Part shown: piece after piece, positions 1-13,345 of the stretch
How the letters are laid out: every line of letters starts with the position of its first letter
Numbering within the stretch: the first letter of the stretch is position 1
Source of the DNA: Glycine soja
Lineage: Eukaryota; Streptophyta; Magnoliopsida; Fabales; Fabaceae
Assembly (NCBI RefSeq): GCF_004193775.1
Contig: NC_041019.1
Coordinates: 16,215,020 to 16,279,019 of the forward strand
Length of the DNA stretch: 64,000 bases
Reading direction: 5' to 3'
Translations under genes and position numbers: made by a program
The notes under the pieces: model-generated
The model's input: only the letters and a program-made list of their open reading frames with translations
The model's database searches: none
Told to the model about the DNA's origin: nothing

Positions 1-2759
1 AAGTAAAAATTTTAAAATATTCTTTTTATAGGATGAAGTTAGACTGTAAAAAAATTTAAAACATTAATATATTTTACTAATTGTTTATTAAACATAGTAA
101 AATAACTCATAATTAAGAGAGTTTTCATGAAAAAAAAATTATTACAATAAATATTTTGAATTGATTCTTATAAAGGATGAAATGAAATTTCTAATTATAA
201 TTATTCATTTTATTTGCTGTAAAGGTTTAAGGAAAACACTAGTAAACAATCGTACCTGTCATCGATCCAGAGTGGTTGGTGGTAGGTGTATATTTTTCTT
301 GCACATTGCATATATATAGATAAAATTGTAAGTTTACTCAACAAATTTACAAAGATATTTAATTCTTATAATATTTTTTATAATTTACTTTTTTATTATA
401 TGTATTTCACCGCATCACTAATTTTATTTCATGTTTTCCCCTTGACTTTAACTACCTAGCTATCTTATTTGTAAAACATGTACAAGCATAATTTTTCAAA
501 TATCAGAGTGAAATGTAATTTACCTCTTTTTTATGTATGTCGAGAGTCTGAATTAATTCCATGTGTAGTGTAAGGAATCAATAAATAAAGATGTATATAG
601 TAGCTATATACTATATTAATTTGAATTAAAATATATTATAATTTATAATGTTCACTAATTTTATATAAACTATGAATATTTTGTTTATAATGTTTACTAA
701 GCTCTTTAGAAGAGTATGTGTACTAGCTAATATCAAAAGTCCCTGCCAAATTCAATTTTCATTTAATACATTTATATATTTTGTCAATAAGATTGATCAG
801 TAAAATCTGAACACTTCCATCGCTATTTCAATTTTTTTAAAATCAAAATCAAAATCAAACATCATAAAACTGCGTAGGAAGATTCTGCAAAATCTGAACA
901 CATGCATTATCTATTCAGCAAAATCTTTCTCCACAGACTCTTCTATTCTCAGTTTCAATAAAATATCAACTCAATACTTCAAAGTCAAAATTCTTCTCTT
1001 CACCTAGGAGTTAGCCAAATTGACTTCTCCATCATCACACACTAAAAAAAATAAAGTGATTACTGATTAGACTTTTGATTATACCAAAATTATTATAGTG
1101 ATCAAGTTGTGACAATACGACAATACAGATGCTCTATAATACTTTTTTCAAAAACAATGGACCAGTACCAGCAATGTACACAAGGGAAACCAAATGCTAA
1201 AACGCTTCTTCAGATCTTGTCCTTTATTCCATTTTAATCTTCATGACAGGTTGTCCAACACTATTCCATAATGCAAGGATAATAAACAAAGAAAAGGATT
1301 AGCTAGGCGGAAAATAATTCACTGTACATTAAAATATGTGTCAGTGTCACGCATTTTTACCAAAAATGTGTGTGCCAATAACCTCGGTCTTCAGTCTTCA
1401 CTTTGCCCTCACTTTAGAGGGAACACCTCACCGACACCAACCCCCACCAGCATAAAGCTCCAAAATCCAAGCTAACTTCACCCCAACCATTGGGCAGTTA
1501 TGGCATTATTATTGACAATGAAAGCTGAATTATTGTGGATAAAAAGAGCATAATTATGATGCATTATTAAAAAAAAAAAACCTTACATTATGAATTGTAA
1601 ATTTGTAATGATATGACTTTTTTTTCAGTACTTTGTATAAAAGATTTTTAAGTATATCATATAAATATTATTTATGTGATGTTCAAAGTCAGATAAAATT
1701 ATTGTTAACGGTACTCAATAGTCTTTTTAAAATAATTATTATAGATTTTAATTTTGATGTATTTTTAAAATAATTATCATAAATATCAACAAATTTATCA
1801 TGACATAATTAAATGAATTTTGACATTATTAATAAAATCTTATTAAATTGTATTACAAAAGTTAACAATTTTCCTATATATACCATTCATAATTGGATGA
1901 TACCAGCACATTTTAGTTAAGTTTGGATAATAAAAGAGCCTGCCATTCCCTGCAATCACGTGCCATGGCGTGTGGGTTACATGAACAATTCTTTAGGAAA
2001 TATCGTGTTAACATACATGCAGGTCCAAAATAAAAATAAAATGGTCACCACCAAAGTTCCTGCACTTTGCAACTTTGATTTCAGCATTATGTTGACTTTG
2101 GAAGCTTGGATTTCTCGGGCAATGTAGCTGCTAGCTAGCTAGCAAACCAAGTGGCTATTTAATACGATGCCTTCAATACCCTCTGATCAGAATTCCCGTT
2201 TTAATAATGTCTTTGCACTCTTCCATGTGACATCTCTAACAAAAGTTCCTTTACTACTAAAACTCAAACTACTTTCTTGGTGGCTTCACTGAGAATTTTG
2301 AATTCTCATTCTTTTCTTCTGAGATCTCATCTCAGATCCATTTTATTTTACAAACTTGGGTCCTCTCCCCCCATTGTCCTACCACACCTGCTCCTCAGTA
2401 CTGAAATTCTTTATTCTCATAATTCCCATCAAAAAATCTTTTTTTGCAATCATTATGCCATGACAAATAGCTTTTTTGTTTAAAAGCTTTTCTTTGCAAA
2501 TTATTAGATTATGTACAACTGGAAATAAAAAAAAATTAAGAAAAAAAACAAAGCAAATAAAGACCATGGATTATTCTGTTTTGTATAGCTCTACTCAGTG
2601 AAACTCATACCATACCAATACCATCTTTTGAGCAATTTAACTGTTGTTTGTTTGTCATTTCATTTGTTTCAGCTCCGAACCCTGCAGTAGAGTATGCTGT
2701 GTTGTGTGTGACTAACCAAACCAATCTCTATCTTAGTAAAAGTATTTTAGCTTCATAAC
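1..2759. other. AT-rich intergenic region and 5' leader/promoter of the LRR receptor gene
   Basis: No open reading frame here resembles a known protein and no transposon ends were recognised. The last roughly 600 bases are less AT-rich, with pyrimidine-rich stretches and CTT/CTC runs, as expected for a plant promoter and 5' leader. The coding start of the LRR receptor follows at 2760. A short TTTAATA box near 2158 could be a TATA element but is weak evidence. The small reading frames around 2277-2567 begin with non-ATG codons or are low in complexity, and were not called. Confidence 0.5.
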
Positions 2760-5700
2760 ATGAAGAACTTGTGGCTTTGTTTCAGTTACTTGTTTCCTGC
2801 AATCATTCTTGTTCTGCTTACTCCTTCCTCAGTTGCACAGCTATCATCAAGTGAGGGTAGAATTCTATTCCAAGTTCAGAAGCTTCTTGAGTATCCTCAA
2901 GCTCTTCAAGGATGGACAAGATGGACCAACTTGTGCTTCCTCCCTCCCTCACCTTCCCTCAAGATTGTTTGCTCCAATGGTCATGTCACAGAACTTACAA
3001 TCATTGGAAACAAGACCTCTCCATCTTCACACAACCCCAAAGCAGGTGCTTGGACTTCCCTTCAGACACTGTCTGAAAGATTCTCCATTGACTCTTTCTT
3101 CACTGTCATGACAAAGCTTTCAAATTTGAAGGTGTTGTCCTTGGTGTCTTTGGGTTTGTGGGGTCCTTTACCAGCCAAGATCAACAGGTTTTGGTCCTTG
3201 GAAGTGCTTAACATTAGCTCAAATTTCATTTATGGGGGAATTCCACAATCTCTATCCTCTATGAGGAATCTAAGGAGTCTTGTTTTGGTTGATAATCTCT
3301 TCAATGGAAGTGTTCCTGACCTCCAAAGGCTAACTTCTCTAGAAGAGCTCAACTTGGGAGGCAATAATTTGGGTGCTCAATTCCCTTCAGTGGGAAAGAA
3401 TCTTGTCACTATTATGTTGAGAAATAATTCACTGAGATCTCATATCCCTCCACAACTTGTGCACTTTGATAAACTTCAGGTATTTGATGTGTCTTCCAAT
3501 AATTTATTTGGAAACATCCCATCCTTTTTGATCTCTTTGCCTTCCCTTCAGTACCTAAACTTGGCTTCAAACCATCTAAGTGGTAACCTCTCAGTGAATA
3601 TGGCATGTAGTTCTTCACTAACATTTGTGGATATCTCACACAACCTTCTGGTTGGAAAATTGCCATCCTGCTTTGGTTCAGTGTCTTCAAAGGCCAAAGT
3701 GCTATATTCTGGGAACTGTTTGTCAACCGAAAAAAGGTTAAATGATCAACAGCATCCATTTTCTTTTTGCAAGAGAGAGGGAGCTTTGGCTGTTAAGCCT
3801 CCAGCTAAAAATCTGAAGAAGGAATCGGGTTCGGGTACAAAACTAGGCCTAATGCTTGGAATAATTGTAGGAATTGTACTAATTGGAGGACTTCTGGTAC
3901 TACTTGTTGTGTGCATCTTTAGGAAGTCCAAAGCAGAAAGATCACATCCTAAACTGGACAAATCTGTTGCTAATAAATATTCTACCAGTGTATCCCCCAG
4001 ACCAATTGGTACAAGTAAGGCCACTATTTTGTTATTTTCTATCATTATTAATTGATGCTATATGATAAATCATACACATCTTAGATCATCTTTAAAATTC
4101 ATGTTCCTGCATTTAAGTGATGCATTAATCTGGTTTCTTCTGTGGGAGTAGGACATATTCCACAGGCAATGAAGCAAGCTGCAGTTGGACTGCCACCATA
4201 CCGTATCTTCACATCAGAGGAAATTGAAGATGCAACAAATAACTTTGACCCATCAAATTTAATAGAAGAGGGATCACTGGGACAGGTAAAAGATATTTTT
4301 ATGATGTTAATGGATTCATAACTAGTGCTTTGTAATGAGATGGAACCCACAAGTTCAAGTATTAATGGCATTTACTATCATATTAATACAGCTATATAAA
4401 GGTTGGCTCAGAGATGGTTCAGTGGTCCTTGTTAATTGTGTAAAAATAAAGCAGAAAGGTTTGCCCCACAGCATCATGCAGCAAGTAGAGGTATTACACA
4501 ATTTGAGGCACAGGCATACGGTGAGTGTTCTAGGACACTGCATCATTACTGAACAGGAGCATCCCCAAACAACAAGCACAGTCTTCATTGTGTTTGAGTA
4601 CATCTCAAATGTGTCATTGAGGGATCAACTTTCAGGTAAACAATCATATAAAATAAAATGCTATAGCAAAAAATACAAATGCCCCCCAAAAATGTAACAT
4701 GACATTATTCTTCATTCAAAAGATGGGAGAAAGAGGGAAATGCTGAAATGGCCACAAAGAATGGCAATGAGCATAGGCATTGCAAGAGGAGTTCAATTCT
4801 TACACACAGGAGTTGCTCCTGGCATATATGGCAACAATTTAAAGATTGAGAACATTCTGTTGGATGATAGTCTCAATGCAAAAGTCAGTAGATACAACAT
4901 TCCATTGCCATCCAAGGTTTGGACAGACTACATAAGTTGATCATTCTCTCATTAGTATTTGCACAATTGCATCCATAATTCTAACTTGCATTGATCAATT
5001 TTCAGATTGCACATATTGAACAAAATGCCACCAATCATATTGGCAGGTATTTCTCTTCTTACTACCTTTTTCTTCTCTTCTATTCCACTGCTGTATCCTA
5101 AGTATAATTTATCGTTAAACCTATATGCAGCACAAACGATGCAGAAAAGGAAGATATCTATCAGTTGGGTATTATTCTACTTGAAGTTATCACTGGCAAA
5201 CAAATTACATCCTCGAGTGAAATAGAGGAGCTGAAGGAAGAGGTATCTGTTAAAACTTTTTGTTCTTATTCAGATACTCTCCGTCTCATTTTGTTCGTCA
5301 CTTTTGAAATAATTTTTTCTCTCAAGTTATTTGTCATTTTAGAATATCAAGAATGCATTAATTATTTATTTTTTAACATTTTCTTCAAGAAATAAATAAT
5401 CTAGTAGATGTATAGCTGAAACTATACAAAAATAAGAGCATTTTAGTCAGATAAAGTTATAGTCATAAAAATTGAATTGTTGTCTTAAGATAAGCACGTT
5501 ATCTTCAATGACAAGTAAAATGAGTCCAATGAAGCAAATAACTCCCTCTGCTCCAGATTAAATGACGTTTTAGAAAAAAAAATTGTTACAAAATAAATGT
5601 CATTTTACAAAACCAATGTTGCATTGAATAATTTTTTTCCAAAACTACCATTAATTAATATTTAGTGAAAATAGTATATAAGAAAAATAAATGAGTCATT

Positions 5701-6207
5701 AATTAAAGACATAAAGGATATATTAGGAAGTTACCTAATATTTTCTATGAAATTCAACAAATTAATTACTTTCTTTAATGTTAGTGCCAAAACCTCAAAT
5801 ATCATATAATCTTTAGCAAGTAACAACTTACAAAGTTTCCTAATCTTACACAGTAAATGTTCAAAACCCCACCGGAAAATTACAAGTGCTTACTCTAAGT
5901 ACCAAAAAATTATGGTAATTAAACAAATCAAGTATATTTTTCATATCTTTAATTCTCTCTACGTCATGCTCAGCTGGAGAATGGTTCATCAGAAGCAACA
6001 TCAGTAATTAGAAGCGCAATTGATCCTTCACTGAGGGGAACTTATGCATATGAATCAATGAAAACTGCAGTTCAGATCACCATCAACTGTCTCTCCAAGG
6101 TTTCTAGTCAGCGCCCTTCAATAGAGGATGTTCTTTGGAATTTGCAGTACGCAATGCAAGTTCAAGAGTCCTGGACCAGCAGTGGAAACCTCAGCACAAA
6201 ATTGTAA
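2760..6207 (+). CDS. Probable inactive leucine-rich repeat receptor-like kinase (LRR pseudokinase, At3g03770 type)
   Basis: Seven exons join into one frame of 737 codons plus stop: 2760-4014, 4152-4285, 4392-4635, 4723-4916, 5006-5046, 5131-5242 and 5974-6207, all with GT..AG borders and consistent phase. The start has a hydrophobic signal peptide (residues 1-26, ending SSVAQ), then about eight LRR units (LxxLxLxxNxxxGxIP type, about residues 120-310) and a membrane segment near 360-385 (LGIIVGIVLIGGLLVLLVV) followed by basic residues. The cytoplasmic kinase-like domain starts near residue 435. Its glycine loop is degraded (EEGSLG, about 457-462). The catalytic HRDLKxxN is replaced by GNNLKIEN (581-588), and the DFG position reads RYN (601-603). 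Loss of the catalytic Asp and the metal-binding Asp argues for a signalling scaffold at the plasma membrane rather than an active enzyme, which is typical of this receptor-like family. Polyadenylation-like AATAAA/AATGAATAAA signals follow at about 6220-6270. The convergent neighbour is the UBC gene. The family is secure; the ligand is unknown. Confidence 0.93.
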
Positions 6208-7678
6208 ACCACACTTGTCAATAAAAAAATGCTTGCTTACATTTCCATATGTTCATTATCATAATGAATAAAATGTTGATGTACATATGTAATTTCTTTC
6301 ATAAGGCCCCAAAATGCAATTTGGCCTGCATTTTTCCATATTATTGTTGTTACTAAGGTTTTATAATACTTTGAATTAGGTTCCTATCAAAATATCAATC
6401 CCTTGCTCCATTTGATTTCGATGGTTGCAATAAATCATGTTATTCCAATAGGCCATACAAATTTAAAGCGTTAGATGGAAGCTGAAAACTAACAAGTTAG
6501 CATTAACATCATTAGTAGAACTATGATCGAAACGAGATTCTTGCATATATTTTTATTATACTATTCTACCCATTAACCTTAGAATTGATCTTTTCTTTTA
6601 GTCTTTAACTGTAAATTCTAATAGGCAAGACTCTTTTTTTGATAAAGACCATAGTTATCCTTTTTTTAAAATAAAATCAAAACATCATAGTTATCCTCTA
6701 GGCAGTCAACACAATTATATACTTAAAATTCAAATTTGAAACTACTAATTAAACTAAAATAATTTTGCGTCAATCGATTCGTATTTACAAAATTTTGAAA
6801 TTGATAAAAAAAGGAAACTTTAAAACAATAAGAAAAACTTTATCACTACTATATAATTAAGTTAGAACCTCAACTTTAAGTGTGTTTAACTAAACCTCAA
6901 GCAAATGACTGACTTATTTGCTTAACCAAATGTTGTAAAAGAACATATATTTAGTATTTTGCAACATTTATAACTTTTTTCCAGTTTTTTATCTATACCA
7001 TCTGATAATAATTCATTCTTTTATGCCCTTTTCCACTCATTAGCTAACTTGTTAATTTTCAACTTTCAACTAACGCTTTAAACTTCCACACACTCATTTG
7101 CTAGTCTTGTCAAACAATATTTGATTAAAAAAGAATTCTGATAATATTGATCCATTTAAATAATTGTCATTTGTCCCATGTGTTTTGTTCATATTATAAA
7201 TTTTCTAAGCCAAATAAAATAATTGTCTTTTAATGCTTTATTATTAACTATTTTCTAATAAAATTAAATACACTTAACTAATGATGATAGAAATTCATCC
7301 TTATAAAATAGTGGTCCTCAAATAATACCTCACTCTATTCAATCAAGTTGGCATCCTACTTTTAGTGCCACGTACACATGCTCCCTTGAGTCCCATTGTG
7401 CCTTTCCAAGGGTAAGGACCATTTTGTTTATTGCTAAAAATATCGCCGGTTAGCTACGCCATCCTATGTTATAATGATAAAGTTGTCACCAAAGACACAA
7501 AATGAACCACACAACATGGAGAAAATAAGGTGGAACATTAACTCATAGAGTTTGAGCAAGCACAGTGTCAAGGACTAGAAAATCATAATGGTTCTTTTTG
7601 AAGTCTGCTGGTTATTCAATCATATATCCTTTTGACAACCTTTTGATTGTCACAGAAGCCCTATCTTATCTATGATGA
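6208..7678. other. Intergenic region between convergent genes (3' UTRs)
   Basis: The stretch contains the 3' ends of the LRR receptor (from the left) and of the ubiquitin-conjugating enzyme (from the right). No coding potential was seen. The sequence is strongly AT-rich except for about 7350-7680, which is more GC-balanced and probably belongs to the UBC 3' UTR. Confidence 0.5.
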
Positions 7679-10600
7679 TTAGTCAGCAGTCCAACTCTGC
7701 TCAACAATCTCACGTACTCTTCTGTTGTATTCACGCTTGTTTTCACTGAACATCCGAGCAGCTTCAGAATTTGCTGGTGAATTTGGGTTTGGATCACACA
7801 GCAATGACTGCAACAAGAAAGCCAATTTAATGAAAAAATAGCAAGAATCCAGAGCAATGTACAAGTCAACACTATATTCCTGTTGAGGAAGAGTAAAAGA
7901 ACACACTCTCTTTCCAACACACTCTAATTGGTTGAAATTCATATATATCTCAACTGGGACTCACATTCAGTGACATGAATTTGACCCAATAAAAGAGAGT
8001 GCTAAAAAGTGTATATATAACTAACATATCTCTCTTAATAAGATACATATTAAACAAATTCTTTGATGTGTTCAGCTATCTATTTTGTTCTTTTAGGAGT
8101 GATGTGAATTACTCAACATTAAAGAGTTAATAAGGCGAATGAGGGTTGGCTCAATTTGTAGGACCATATAGTATCAGTAAAGTGGCCTTAGGTTTGATTC
8201 TCATCAGTTCAGTTTAATTGTAAGCTATTTGTAAGTACAAACACCACTGTATGCCTCCTCACTAAGGCATATGTCATGCCCCTAACCTATCAGAGTTTGA
8301 ACCTACGATGCAAGTGATAGTTATATAAACCTTATACCACTTGCAAAACAGATCACAAGTGGGTAATTGGTCACAATGGGTGACGTTACCAGTAGCAATA
8401 ATGAAGAGGTCAGAGATAAACACATCCATAGGTACAATGGATGCTTCAATGCTAGCCTACATGGAAGAGAACGGTAAATAGGTGACATACAGAACTAGTA
8501 GTAACTTGTGAAATTCACATCAAAGTTTAGGTTTCCCTGATTCATAGCATAGACTGAATTCAAATGACTGCAAAACCAAAAATTATAGAGAATTATATAG
8601 AGAATGGACCACTTGTACAATAATCTACAAATGACACCAACAGGGAGTACATGATACTAACTGAAAGGAAGGTAGTGTTTCTTTATCATAATTTTGGAAT
8701 TCAATGCAGGAAAAGGAACACGCAAATCTATTATAATGAATTGGGTTAACTCATCCTCAGAAGGTGACTCAAGAGACAAGGATTGCTCAAGTCTATAATG
8801 TTCTTTGATCATATTCCTAGTCAATGTAATATCTTAATACCCCTGCTCACACTAAGGATTGAACATCTAGAGCTTGGTACAATTGTTAAGTCGCCCAACA
8901 TAAAGATTGGAGGATAAGCTCTAAATTACCATATTACAGAAATGGATTAGGCTTGACTTAACCCCAAAAACTATCTTAAGAGGGGATGACTGTCCAAGTC
9001 TCATAAGGAATACTTTGGTAATATTGCTAGCAAAAGCAGAATCTTAAACAACATAGTAAACTCAAGTAATTAAAGTAATATGCAAGAGAAATTATTTGCA
9101 TGGCTGATTTTTTTCTCTCTCTATTGTACTTGGTTAAGTGTACTATTTCCAACATTGATATCAATCGTACAACAACAATAGTTGATACACTAAATTTTCA
9201 AGGATATTCATCATTAGATCCCTTTTAATAATTTCCTCTAATGTCCTCCCTCTACCCCTTTTCACATGGTTAGAAACCATGCCATCTAGTCTCCTCGCCA
9301 ATGCCTCTAGTGGCCTTCTATACAGATGTCTAAACCACCTTCACCAACTTCTAGTCATCTTTTTCTCAATAAATAGATATCAAACCCTTGTATATTATCA
9401 TTTTGTATCATGTCTTTTTTACTTCCACTTTTTTATGATTTTGTCCATTTAAATTCAAACATTCACTACCACAGAGTATAGTTGATAGTATAACAGCATG
9501 ATAAAACTCTCCTTTGAACTCGGTAGGTACCTTACGATCACAAATCTCCCTTTGACACCTTTTTTTCATTTTAACCACTCAGCTTGTATCCTGAGTGTAA
9601 CATCTTTATTAATTTTTCCATCAATTTGTACTATTGATTCTAGATACTTAAATTTAGAAACTTGTGGTACATCTCTTATTTTTTCCTCCAAAAGATTTTT
9701 CTTGTTTCTTGTTAAAATTGCAATGTATTGCTCCAACTCAAGCGAAAAACCTTTGATTTCAAGGTTTATCTCTAAGGCTCAACATGTCCATTTAGATCCC
9801 CCACCTATAAGAATCTTTTCTTCTAGTGGAAAGCCTTGAACCAACCCATCCAATCTTTTCAAAACTTTTCTTACAAAAGTACTTCTGATCCTACTTGTGG
9901 TGAATAAACATTAATGATATTGATAGCTTCCCTGTGCAACCATTAATTTTAAAGATTAGATTTTCTTCACAAACCTTTTTACACCCACTAGATTCCTTTT
10001 CCAATTCTTTCGTACAATAACACCCACTGAGTTATTTCCTCTAACTTACCCTCTAGTCCCTTAGCTTTAAAAAAAAACCATTTAGTTTCTTAAAGACAAA
10101 TGATGATAATTCTTTTGGAATCATGGTGTCCGCTACCTCCAAATACTTAATGTCAAAGTACTGATATTTCAAACACAAAACCTAATGTCATAGTACAAAT
10201 ATTTCAAATACCAAACCCAATCATAGGCACTTCTGGGCTGGCGTCTTCTAGAATCAGTGGCTCTAGCTCATTTAACACTGTACCTTAGTCATACAACACA
10301 TTACTTCCAAATAATGACCAACCATTGGCACATATAATCTGTCATCAATGATCCATGTTTGGGGTTTCAACATGTTTTATGTTGGATATCAAGGACATAA
10401 CACAACCTTTCTCCTCTAACCTAAACACTGATTTCAATAGTATTTTAAATAAATTATGTACAGGATACAATCAAATCATTTTTAGCATAAGTATGGTCTT
10501 AATGCAATTCTGAAATATTAAGTGAATCACAATTACCTGGATTGAGGTAAGAATTGCAGCTACGTCATAAATAGGGCTCCACTGATTCTGTAAAATGTCC

Positions 10601-12453
10601 AAGCATATACTGCCATCCGCATAAACTAAAATTTCCAAGTAAAGAGGGGCTTAGAACCAGATTCAAAGGTATTAGCATGCAAACATATACAAAATTGTTT
10701 TGTACCACAATTTAAATTAACATAGGAAATGCTTTCGAAACAAATGAAAATATTCACCACTTGATCACATTCCTGTAATTGTTGAAATTTTCAAAAGTTT
10801 GGGGTAAGATCAACACATTAAATTGTTAACTATGTACAATTCAATGGTCAGATCGCTTAAAATAATTTTCTACATTAAGTTATTACATGATAGAAGATCC
10901 TTACAGAGCGGTTTTAAAATATCCTGACAAATTAATATTTATGCAAGAATTTTCAAAATTACTATTTTAATCAAATCAATACCCAAAACCAGTTTCTGCA
11001 GGACATAAATAGCTATATGAGAAAGCAGCATTCACCCTCTATGCATGAATTTTTATATTCTTTTACTTACAAAAGTTTAGCATGCATTTAAATATCCAAA
11101 ATATATATGTTTTTTTTTCCAACCAAATATAATAAATTTAGAACAACATTACAAAAGGACTAAATATTAAGGGCAAACAACATATGCACACTGTCTACAT
11201 TCTACAGAACCAAAGTGCCAAACCTGAACTGAAGTATAAAATAATGCATTATGCATATTTTAATTTTTAGATATATTATTCTTGAAGAAAGCTTCCAGGA
11301 AGACAAAATCACCACAGAAGCCGTTTCGAGAATAACTTCCAAAAGCTAAATGAATGTTGTGGATTTAAAAAACAACTTTCCCCTTCTGTTTGAAGTTTTG
11401 GTTTAAAAGTAAGGATAACCCTCAGGTATTGATTGTACAAAAATTTCACGTGATTGTCATTCTAACTCCAAAGTGGAATTGCAGGGTAGTTTTGTACTCA
11501 CTGTTAGGATGAAACATTCGAGAAACAAAACGCACAGTAGGTGGTTTATTAGGATAATCCTCTGTAAACTGAAGTGTCAACTTAAACGTACCTGAAAAGA
11601 CAAGGATATTGTTCATATAAAAATTCATAAATTAGAAAACACTGTACCTAGGCACAACTAAATTACCATCAAACGGGTGAATTTAAACCTTTACCTTTAA
11701 GCACCTAAAATACATCAAATACTAAACCTTGTGTGACACACCCACAAGGTGAACTCATGTTTGTATCAATCAAATAAGAATAACACCATATTAGACACTT
11801 CCAATAGACACCTTGAATTGTCCTACTTTCTAGAATAAATTTGAACACAAGAAAACACTTTTAAATCGATAAGAAAAAGCTTATTAATATTACAGCATAA
11901 CAAATATACATATACATAATAGACAAATGGATGTGCAGTTCACCACCTCAACTTTTATCTCTATAAAAATTTACTTTTGAACAAAAATCAGTTGATCTTG
12001 ATCCTCTACATATCCATGTGGATCATAATTCATAAAGTGCTTAATGGGACAGATGTTATCTCCACGTAGTTAAAGAATACTAGAAACTCAAATACTATCA
12101 TAACATTTGGAAACATTGAAATAAGATACAAAGTCTCAGTTATCTATAAGGTAGAAGATAGATATAATTGTACCTCCATCCCAAGGGGTGTCATCTGGTC
12201 TGGAAAAAAAGAACCAAGAAAAGCACAATTAGATTGTTATCATACCTTAAATCATCCAAAACCACAAAGTAAAGAGAAACACACACTTAAGAAAACAAAA
12301 ATTTCATGATTTATATACTCCTACACACCCAAAGATAACAGCATTCCAAAGCATAATATTATTGTCTTGGGGAGCCCCACTGATGCCAGCAGGAGGATCT
12401 TGTTGCAATCTTTTAAAATCCCTCATCAGTCTCTTCCTTGCCGGGGTCGACAT
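7679..12453 (-). CDS. UBC2: Ubiquitin-conjugating enzyme E2, RAD6/UBC2 type
   Basis: Five coding exons on the minus strand join in frame: 12453-12329, 12199-12174, 11591-11502, 10625-10537 and 7807-7679, giving exactly 152 residues, the usual length of plant RAD6 homologues (UBC1/2/3). The protein begins [20 protein letters not shown] and ends EQSWTAD. It contains the E2 fold signatures: PNKPPTVRF, the HPN motif at 78-80, and the active-site cysteine C88 in [13 protein letters not shown]. It accepts ubiquitin from E1 as a thioester and passes it to substrates with an E3. In the RAD6 family these include histone H2B (HUB-type E3s) and PCNA, in the nucleus. All splice borders are GT..AG. A 650-bp intron in the 5' leader ends 9 bases before the ATG. 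The last coding intron is 2.7 kb and carries an old RTE-type LINE fragment in the same orientation. No disabling change was seen. Confidence 0.97.
9190..9850 (-). pseudogene. RTE-type LINE reverse-transcriptase C-terminal remnant in a UBC intron
   Basis: Translation of the minus strand gives fragments in the order expected for the end of a plant RTE-like reverse transcriptase: a region around KGF, then [19 protein letters not shown] (the FxYLGSxIxxxGxIxxDVxxRI block), then a CD-K-VP block, and near 9250-9330 the segment around HLYRRP/ALARRLD. Several stops and frameshifts separate them, so it is a dead, 5'-truncated copy. It lies inside the last coding intron of the UBC gene in the sense orientation. 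The left and right borders are approximate and weak homology may continue to about 10.45 kb. Confidence 0.72.
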
Positions 12454-12462
12454 CTTCACCTC

Positions 12463-13112
12463 CTATATCTCAATCAAGTAAAATTCAAACAATAGTAATC
12501 AGTCATTGGCATGCTCATCAGCTCACGTGCACACATAAAAAATTGAGATATAAAGGGAGAGTAAGTTAGTAAACAAGAAAATCTTCGATAACATATCAGA
12601 TAATACATCAAAGGTTCAGCGAATGCAAACAAAGAGACAATAGAGCTAAATTTGCATTCTCAAAGCTTAACAATTATCACGCCACTAATACTCTATGAGA
12701 AAACTCCAGAATTTTCCATAAAATCAAAACTGAACAACCTTATAAGCATCAGTGAGTTAAAAAAGGATTCATTTCACCCACAAACTAAAACAACAAAGTG
12801 GGGACATGCTAATTCAAGCTTTTTAAAAGCCCAGAACAAGAAAACAGAAGATCAAGAGTTTCCAAACACCCATTAAAACATTCTTCACACAATCACAAAG
12901 TTGGGATTCTTAGCAGATACCCCAGATCGATTTCTCCAATTCCACCACAAAGTAGGAAGCTACCCACAAAACAAGGGATTCTTAAAAACAAATTCCAAAT
13001 CAATTATTCATCTGCGTATAAGTTAATTTCAGAAAAAGCCATGCACAGAAAATAAAAAGCGGATTTTTAAGCGAAATCGGAAGAGAGAAAGAGAAAGAGA
13101 GAGGGTTCTGAC
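12463..13112 (-). other. Intron in the 5' leader of the UBC2 gene
   Basis: On the minus strand a donor (CGCAG|GTCAGAA) at 13112 and an acceptor (GATATAG|GAGGTGAAG) at 12463 bracket 650 bases just upstream of the ATG at 12453. A leader intron immediately before the start codon is common in plant ubiquitin-pathway genes and often raises expression. The first exon (13113 to about 13240) is GA/CT-rich. Splicing is inferred from the consensus sites only. Confidence 0.7.
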
Positions 13113-13345
13113 CTGCGAATGAGGAAGGGTGTGAGGGGAGGTGCAGAGGGCAGAAGAGAGAAAAGATTGAAGCTTGGAATGGATTGAGGAGAACCCAAAA
13201 AGGAAGAGAGAATTTTATGAGGGAAATGGTTCCATGGCGTAGGGATCATGAGAGAGAGAGAGAGAGAATCTTTGGTTTCAATTATTTTGATTTTATAGAA
13301 TGGTCGAGTCAGCTGAGTCGTCCCAATCCTAAATACTCTCTCTCT
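13113..13345 (-). promoter_or_regulatory. UBC2 first leader exon and core promoter with (GA)n tract
   Basis: The sequence upstream of the leader intron is rich in CT on the coding strand, including an uninterrupted (GA)n run at about 13251-13268 and a CTCTCTCT run at about 13337-13350. Such Y-patch and GAGA-like tracts are typical around the start sites of broadly expressed plant genes. No clear TATA box was found at the expected distance, although a weak TTTTATAG lies near 13292. The exact start of transcription cannot be placed. Confidence 0.4.

Noticed and set aside
3412..3759. 115-codon antisense ORF over the LRR receptor exon
   Set aside because: It mirrors the coding exon, has no domain, and the sense frame is clearly the gene.
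5542..5600. Stowaway-type MITE starting CTCCCTCTGCTCC in the LRR receptor intron
   Set aside because: Only one end resembles the Stowaway terminus. No inverted partner was found before the next exon, so it was not annotated.
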